Of a DNA stretch of 17,127 bases, positions 14,344-17,127 are shown piece by piece; positions within the stretch are counted from its first letter, which is position 1; the number at the start of each line of letters is the position of its first letter. The translations under genes and the position numbers were made by a program. The stretch is from NCBI GenBank assembly GCA_045599305.1, contig JAZRVU010000104.1, positions 1 through 17,127 of the forward strand, written 5' to 3'. The notes beneath the pieces were generated by a model. It was given only the letters and a program-made list of their open reading frames with translations. It was not told where the DNA came from and ran no database searches. Origin of the DNA: SIG588 sp045599305 (lineage in GTDB: Bacteria > Bacillota > Clostridia > Oscillospirales > Acutalibacteraceae).

Positions 14344-15072
14344 ATGGCTTTTCGGAATAAACGCGGCTTTAAGCAAATAGTAAAGGATAAGGGATTTTAC
14401 ATCGCACTGGCGATCTGTCTGCTGGCAGTGGGGGTGGTGACGGTGGTCAGCCTTGTCAATTCGCTGCCGCCTGTCGGCAAGCAGGAGGAGACACCGTCCG
14501 CCGACCGGACTACGGGCATACCAATCACCCCGTCCACCACCGCCACGCAGGCGGTGGAGATCCCCGTAACCGGTGTTGCCGATCTGCGCACCACCACCGC
14601 TGTCCCCACCACGACCACCACGACGGCGGTGCCAATCGAGCCGACGGATGACCTGTATGTGCTGCCGCTCACCAATGAGGTGCTGACCCCCTTCAGCGGC
14701 GGTCAGCCGGTATTTTCGCAAACGATGGGGGACTGGCGCACACACAACGGCGTGGACTTTGCCGGCAAGGACGGGCAGAAGGTGAAGGCCGCCGCCGAAG
14801 GCACCGTCACCGTCATCACCTCCGATGTGATGTGGGGCGATGTCATCGAGATCGACCACGGCTTTGGCATCGTGAGTCGGTATTGCGGGGTGTCGGCCCG
14901 CAATATCGCCGTGGGGGATCATGTGAAGGTGGGGGACGTCATCGGTGTGCTCGGCGGCATCCCCTGTGAGGTAGCCGACCCGCCGCACCTGCATTTCGAG
15001 GTCACCGCTTCGGGCAAATATCTCGACGCCGTGGCCGTCATCGGTGTCGAGGTGCGATATACGGAAAAATGA
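14344..15072 (+). CDS. spoIIQ: SpoIIQ-like membrane-anchored M23 metallopeptidase
   Basis: 242 residues: a basic cytoplasmic N-terminus, one transmembrane helix (about 18-39), a Thr/Pro-rich low-complexity linker (about 50-100, including a run of Thr) and a C-terminal LytM/M23 domain (about 105-240). The zinc-binding motifs are complete: HNGVD (H134, D138) and HLH (H215, H217), with a DHG loop at 171-173. SpoIIQ sits in the forespore membrane during engulfment and pairs with SpoIIIAH. Clostridial SpoIIQ keeps the zinc site that Bacillus subtilis SpoIIQ has lost. ATG at 14344 has GGAGG 8 bases upstream. The sigma-F-like promoter supports a sporulation role. No sporulation neighbours are present, so a vegetative M23 cell-wall hydrolase remains possible. 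Confidence 0.75.
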   Translation: MAFRNKRGFKQIVKDKGFYIALAICLLAVGVVTVVSLVNSLPPVGKQEETPSADRTTGIPITPSTTATQAVEIPVTGVADLRTTTAVPTTTTTTAVPIEPTDDLYVLPLTNEVLTPFSGGQPVFSQTMGDWRTHNGVDFAGKDGQKVKAAAEGTVTVITSDVMWGDVIEIDHGFGIVSRYCGVSARNIAVGDHVKVGDVIGVLGGIPCEVADPPHLHFEVTASGKYLDAVAVIGVEVRYTEK

Positions 15073-15105
15073 CCTGCTCCCGGCATCGCTCAAGGAGCAA
15101 CAGAG

Positions 15106-15134
15106 GGCCGCAGACTTTTGGTCTGCGGCCTTTT
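15106..15134 (+). terminator. Intrinsic terminator of the spoIIQ-like gene
   Basis: A 10-bp GC-rich stem (15106-15115 with 15121-15130, 5-base loop) is followed by TTTTGCTTT. It separates the gene from convergent pyk. Confidence 0.85.
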
Positions 15135-15137
15135 GCT

Positions 15138-16556
15138 TTATCCTTTGACGATTCGCAGGGTGTGGAACGGATCGCCCGACACCGCCACTACCTGCCGCCC
15201 CTGCGGGATCCGGCCGGCTTTTTCGGCCGTGCGCAGCGCCGCCGTTAGTGGATCGGCCGCCGGCAGATCGGGCAGCAGAAGCGGTACCACGCCCCACATC
15301 AGCGCCGCCTGCCGGAAGACAGTCGTGTCGGGGGTGACACACACCACCGGGCAGGCGGGGCGGTATTTGGCCAGCATCCGTGCGGCCATGCCGGTGTGGC
15401 TGACGGTCACGATCGCCGCCGCGTCCAGCCGATGTGCCGCCTCCACCGCCGCTGCGGCGATGGCCTCGGTCGCGCTTTCGGCGGAGGCGTTTGCGCGGGC
15501 GCGGAAATTGGCCGGGTAGTCGATATGCTCCTCGGTGGCGGCGGCAATGCGCGCCATCATCGCCACTGCGTCCACGGGGTATTGCCCCGCGGCGGTCTCA
15601 CCCGAAAGCATCAGCGCGCTGGTGCCGTCGTAGATGGCACCGGCCACGTCGCACACCTCGGCACGGGTGGGACGGGTCTCGCGGATCATCGAATCCAGCA
15701 TCTGCGTGGCGGTTATGACGGAGACACCGGCCGAATAACTTTTGCGGATGATCTCTTTCTGAATGGCGGGCAATTCCTCCATGGGAAACTCCACTCCCAT
15801 GTCACCGCGGGCGATCATCACCCCGTCCGCCACCCGTAGGATCTCGTCCAGATGCGCCACCCCTTCGGCGCTTTCGATCTTGGCGATCACCCGGATGCGC
15901 TCGCCGCCGTGGGCGGCCAGTTCCCGCCGGATAAGCGCCACGTCTGCCGCCGTGCGGGTGAAGGAGGCCGCCACATAGTCCGCGCCGATCTCGCAGGCCA
16001 GCTGCAGGTCGGCGCGGTCGGCATCGCTCACAAAGGGGAGGGAAAAGCGGGCGCCGGGGACGTGTATCCCTTTTTTGCCGAACAGCGCGCCGCCCCGCTT
16101 CACCGTGCAGAGCGCCTCCTCACCGCGGAGTTCGGTCACCTGCAGTTCCAGCTTGCCGTCGTCGATGAGCACCTTGTCGCCGGGTGTGAGCGCCTCTGTA
16201 AAGGCGGCAAAGTCGACCGAGGCCCGCTTTTCGTTGCCCAGTACCGGCCGCGCCAAAAGTGTGAACGGCTGTCCGGTGACCAGTTCGACCACCGGCCGCT
16301 CCAGCATCCCCAGCCGGATCTCCGGCCCCTTTGTGTCCACCAGAATGGCGGTGGGATGCTCCAGTTCCCGTTCCAGTTCCCGCACCCGCGCCGCCCGGCG
16401 GCGGTGGGTGGCGGCATCCTGATGGGACATATTCATGCGCGCCACGTCCATGCCGGCCACCATCAGTTCACGCAATATGTCTCCGCCCACCGGCGCATGG
16501 GGCAGAACGACATCGGTGGCAGGTCCGAGTGTGGCCACGATCTTGGTTTTTCGCAT
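15138..16556 (-). CDS. pyk: Pyruvate kinase
   Basis: 472 residues. Converts phosphoenolpyruvate + ADP to pyruvate + ATP at the end of glycolysis. The domain order is normal: TIM-barrel A (KIVATLGPAT; R40, N42, S44; DTKGPEIRLG), B domain (about 80-165), barrel again with KIESAEG (K226, E228), ARGDMGVE (D252, E256) and ATQMLDSM (T284), then a C domain from about 345. The PEP-utiliser-like extra domain seen in Bacillus enzymes is absent. RMNMSHQ replaces the common RxNFSHG, and the sequence is rather Ala- and Arg-rich, so it may be a divergent or second copy. The start at 16556 is set by homology and AAAGGAG 10 bases upstream. No clear promoter is seen in the 135 bases before the divergent tRNA gene. 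Confidence 0.95.
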   Translation of the reverse strand: MRKTKIVATLGPATDVVLPHAPVGGDILRELMVAGMDVARMNMSHQDAATHRRRAARVRELERELEHPTAILVDTKGPEIRLGMLERPVVELVTGQPFTLLARPVLGNEKRASVDFAAFTEALTPGDKVLIDDGKLELQVTELRGEEALCTVKRGGALFGKKGIHVPGARFSLPFVSDADRADLQLACEIGADYVAASFTRTAADVALIRRELAAHGGERIRVIAKIESAEGVAHLDEILRVADGVMIARGDMGVEFPMEELPAIQKEIIRKSYSAGVSVITATQMLDSMIRETRPTRAEVCDVAGAIYDGTSALMLSGETAAGQYPVDAVAMMARIAAATEEHIDYPANFRARANASAESATEAIAAAAVEAAHRLDAAAIVTVSHTGMAARMLAKYRPACPVVCVTPDTTVFRQAALMWGVVPLLLPDLPAADPLTAALRTAEKAGRIPQGRQVVAVSGDPFHTLRIVKG

Positions 16557-16650
16557 TTTTCCGGCTTCTCCTTTCGGCACTTTTTGTTAGTGTTTCCGCC
16601 GCCTGCCGAAAAAATCTTTGAAATCCGTGGCAAAAAAATCCGAAAAACAG

Positions 16651-16679
16651 TTGACAAATACAAAAGAAAATGGTATCAT
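16651..16679 (+). promoter_or_regulatory. Sigma-A promoter of the tRNA-Pro gene
   Basis: Perfect TTGACA (16651-16656), 17-base spacer, TATCAT (16674-16679) with a TG one base upstream. Transcription would start just before the mature tRNA at 16692. Confidence 0.8.
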
Positions 16680-16691
16680 GTCTTTCGTTAT

Positions 16692-16767
16692 CCGGGTGTG
16701 GCGCAGTTGGTAGCGCGCTTGACTGGGGGTCAAGAGGCCGTGAGTTCAAGTCTCGCCACTCGGACCA
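16692..16767 (+). tRNA. tRNA-Pro, anticodon GGG
   Basis: A complete cloverleaf of 76 bases. The 7-bp acceptor (16692-16698 with 16757-16763) has one G-T pair. The D stem is GCGC/GCGC. The anticodon stem is CTTGA/TCAAG around loop CTGGGGG, with GGG at 16725-16727. The T arm is GTGAG/CTCGC with loop TTCAAGT. The discriminator is A at 16764 and CCA is encoded (16765-16767). It reads proline CCC/CCU codons. It is a single gene with its own promoter and terminator. Confidence 0.97.
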
Positions 16768-16769
16768 TG

Positions 16770-16812
16770 ATGGGTATTCATAACGGACTTGAGTTATGAA
16801 TACTCATTTTTT
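16770..16812 (+). terminator. Intrinsic terminator of tRNA-Pro
   Basis: A 15-bp stem (16770-16784 with 16793-16807, one G-T pair, 8-base loop) begins two bases after the CCA and is followed by a T-run. The stem is AT-rich compared with the other terminators here. Confidence 0.9.
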
Positions 16813-16842
16813 CTTTTGTTTTCGCATCTTTTTCTATGTACG

Positions 16843-16864
16843 GGCAGGTTCGTGTGAACCTGCC
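16843..16864. repeat. Perfect inverted repeat downstream of the recombinase
   Basis: GGCAGGTTC (16843-16851), loop GTGT, GAACCTGCC (16856-16864). It lies 8 bases beyond the recombinase stop codon. There is no T-run directly after it on the minus strand, so it is a weak terminator, an mRNA-end hairpin or part of the element's end. Confidence 0.6.
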
Positions 16865-16871
16865 TTATGCT

Positions 16872-17127
16872 TTATGCCGGTAATGCCTGTGTGTGATACT
16901 CAACCGCAACACCTTGACGGGTATCTGCCTTGTAGTTCTTCTGTGGAACACATTCCGGCAGTTCGATATACCCGACGAACTTCCAAAAGATAACCACTTG
17001 CTGTGTTCTGTTCTTGCCCGTGCCTTCGGTTTCGTAAACTTCGATACGGTCAATCAGTTGATATAAGAGCTGCTTTGTCAGCACCTTCATTTCCATAAAC
17101 CGCTTGACCGCCGAAATGAATGATTCC
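16872..17127 (-). CDS. Large serine recombinase, C-terminal fragment (DUF4368-like)
   Basis: The open frame enters from the right edge of the window and ends at TAA (16872-16874), giving 84 or so C-terminal residues. The segment reading KQLLYQLIDRIEVYE, then a short basic stretch and QQVVIFWKFVGYIELP, matches the end of TnpX/Tn4451-type site-specific serine recombinases (DUF4368: LIDKIEVHE ... IYYNFVG). The catalytic resolvase domain is outside the window. Such enzymes excise and insert mobilisable transposons and conjugative elements through a serine-DNA intermediate. Composition is more AT-rich than the neighbouring chromosome. The recombinase is transcribed towards the tRNA. The family call rests on a short stretch but the pattern is distinctive. 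Confidence 0.75.
   Translation of the reverse strand, partial: ESFISAVKRFMEMKVLTKQLLYQLIDRIEVYETEGTGKNRTQQVVIFWKFVGYIELPECVPQKNYKADTRQGVAVEYHTQALPA

Larger units (their letters stand above)
16813..17127. mobile_element. Probable edge of an integrated element carrying a serine recombinase
   Basis: Base composition falls noticeably after the tRNA terminator, and codons such as TTA and AGA appear in the only gene, a TnpX-type recombinase C-terminus. Large serine recombinase genes commonly lie at one end of transposons and conjugative elements. The exact junction is not visible: no direct repeat of the tRNA end or obvious terminal repeat is present in these 315 bases. Confidence 0.4.

Noticed and set aside
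14113..15342. 409-codon minus-strand open frame
   Set aside because: It spans three unrelated regions including a terminator and the spoIIQ-like gene in antisense; no homology.
16745..16767. tRNA-Pro 3' end as the attachment site of the element
   Set aside because: No second copy of the tRNA 3' sequence lies in the following 360 bases, and large serine recombinases do not usually target tRNA genes. The far end is outside the window.
1..17127. CRISPR array, phage genes, toxin-antitoxin pair, BGC or defence island
   Set aside because: No regularly spaced repeats and no signature proteins of these systems were found on either strand.

Overview
The window is chromosomal DNA from a GC-rich member of the Firmicutes, most likely a clostridial gut bacterium of the Oscillospiraceae/Ruminococcaceae type (inference). 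The evidence is strong AGGAGG-type ribosome binding sites, sigma-A promoters with 17-bp spacers, a Gram-positive-type lexA with two operator-like sites, a SpoIIQ-like M23 peptidase, type III pantothenate kinase (CoaX), ECF transporter S components, TmcAL (YlbM family) and several glycoside hydrolases. Genes are short-spaced and lie on both strands. Hairpin terminators sit between most convergent pairs.

Left part (1-4.5 kb). The 3' end of malQ (4-alpha-glucanotransferase) converges on a coaX / ECF S-component pair, probably a pantothenate uptake and phosphorylation unit. Next comes an unrecognised single-pass membrane protein. A divergent promoter then drives a decayed TRIC/UPF0126 gene, mntP (manganese efflux) and a second ECF S component, ending at a strong terminator.

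Middle (4.5-11.5 kb). A two-gene minus-strand operon encodes a HAD-family phosphatase with an unrecognised N-terminal region and a 950-residue GH38 alpha-mannosidase-like protein. The GH38 catalytic loop has Ser where the family has its Asp nucleophile, and carries a two-residue insertion; this is the most unusual observation here. Next are tmcAL (tRNA-Met cytidine acetate ligase) and, divergently, ackA (acetate kinase), both of which activate acetate with ATP. A small DUF378 membrane protein follows.

Right part (11.5-17.1 kb). lexA is followed, 12 bases downstream, by a YhcH/YjgK/YiaL-family sugar gene whose ribosome binding site overlaps the lexA stop codon. The lexA promoter carries two LexA-box-like sites. 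Divergently, a consensus promoter drives a GH28-type beta-helix protein with atypical active-site motifs. A SpoIIQ-like metallopeptidase gene follows, preceded by a sigma-F-like (forespore) promoter, then convergent pyruvate kinase. tRNA-Pro(GGG) with its own promoter and terminator comes next. The window ends in the C-terminal end of a large serine recombinase in visibly more AT-rich DNA, the likely edge of an integrated mobile element.

The themes are carbohydrate breakdown (MalQ, GH38, HAD, GH28, YhcH), lower glycolysis and acetate formation (Pyk, AckA), and cofactor and metal transport. I did not find a convincing new multi-gene defence or mobile system. The best leads are the altered GH38 active site, its operon partner, the lexA-yhcH coupling and the recombinase edge. 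No stretch over 300 bases lacks an assigned feature.
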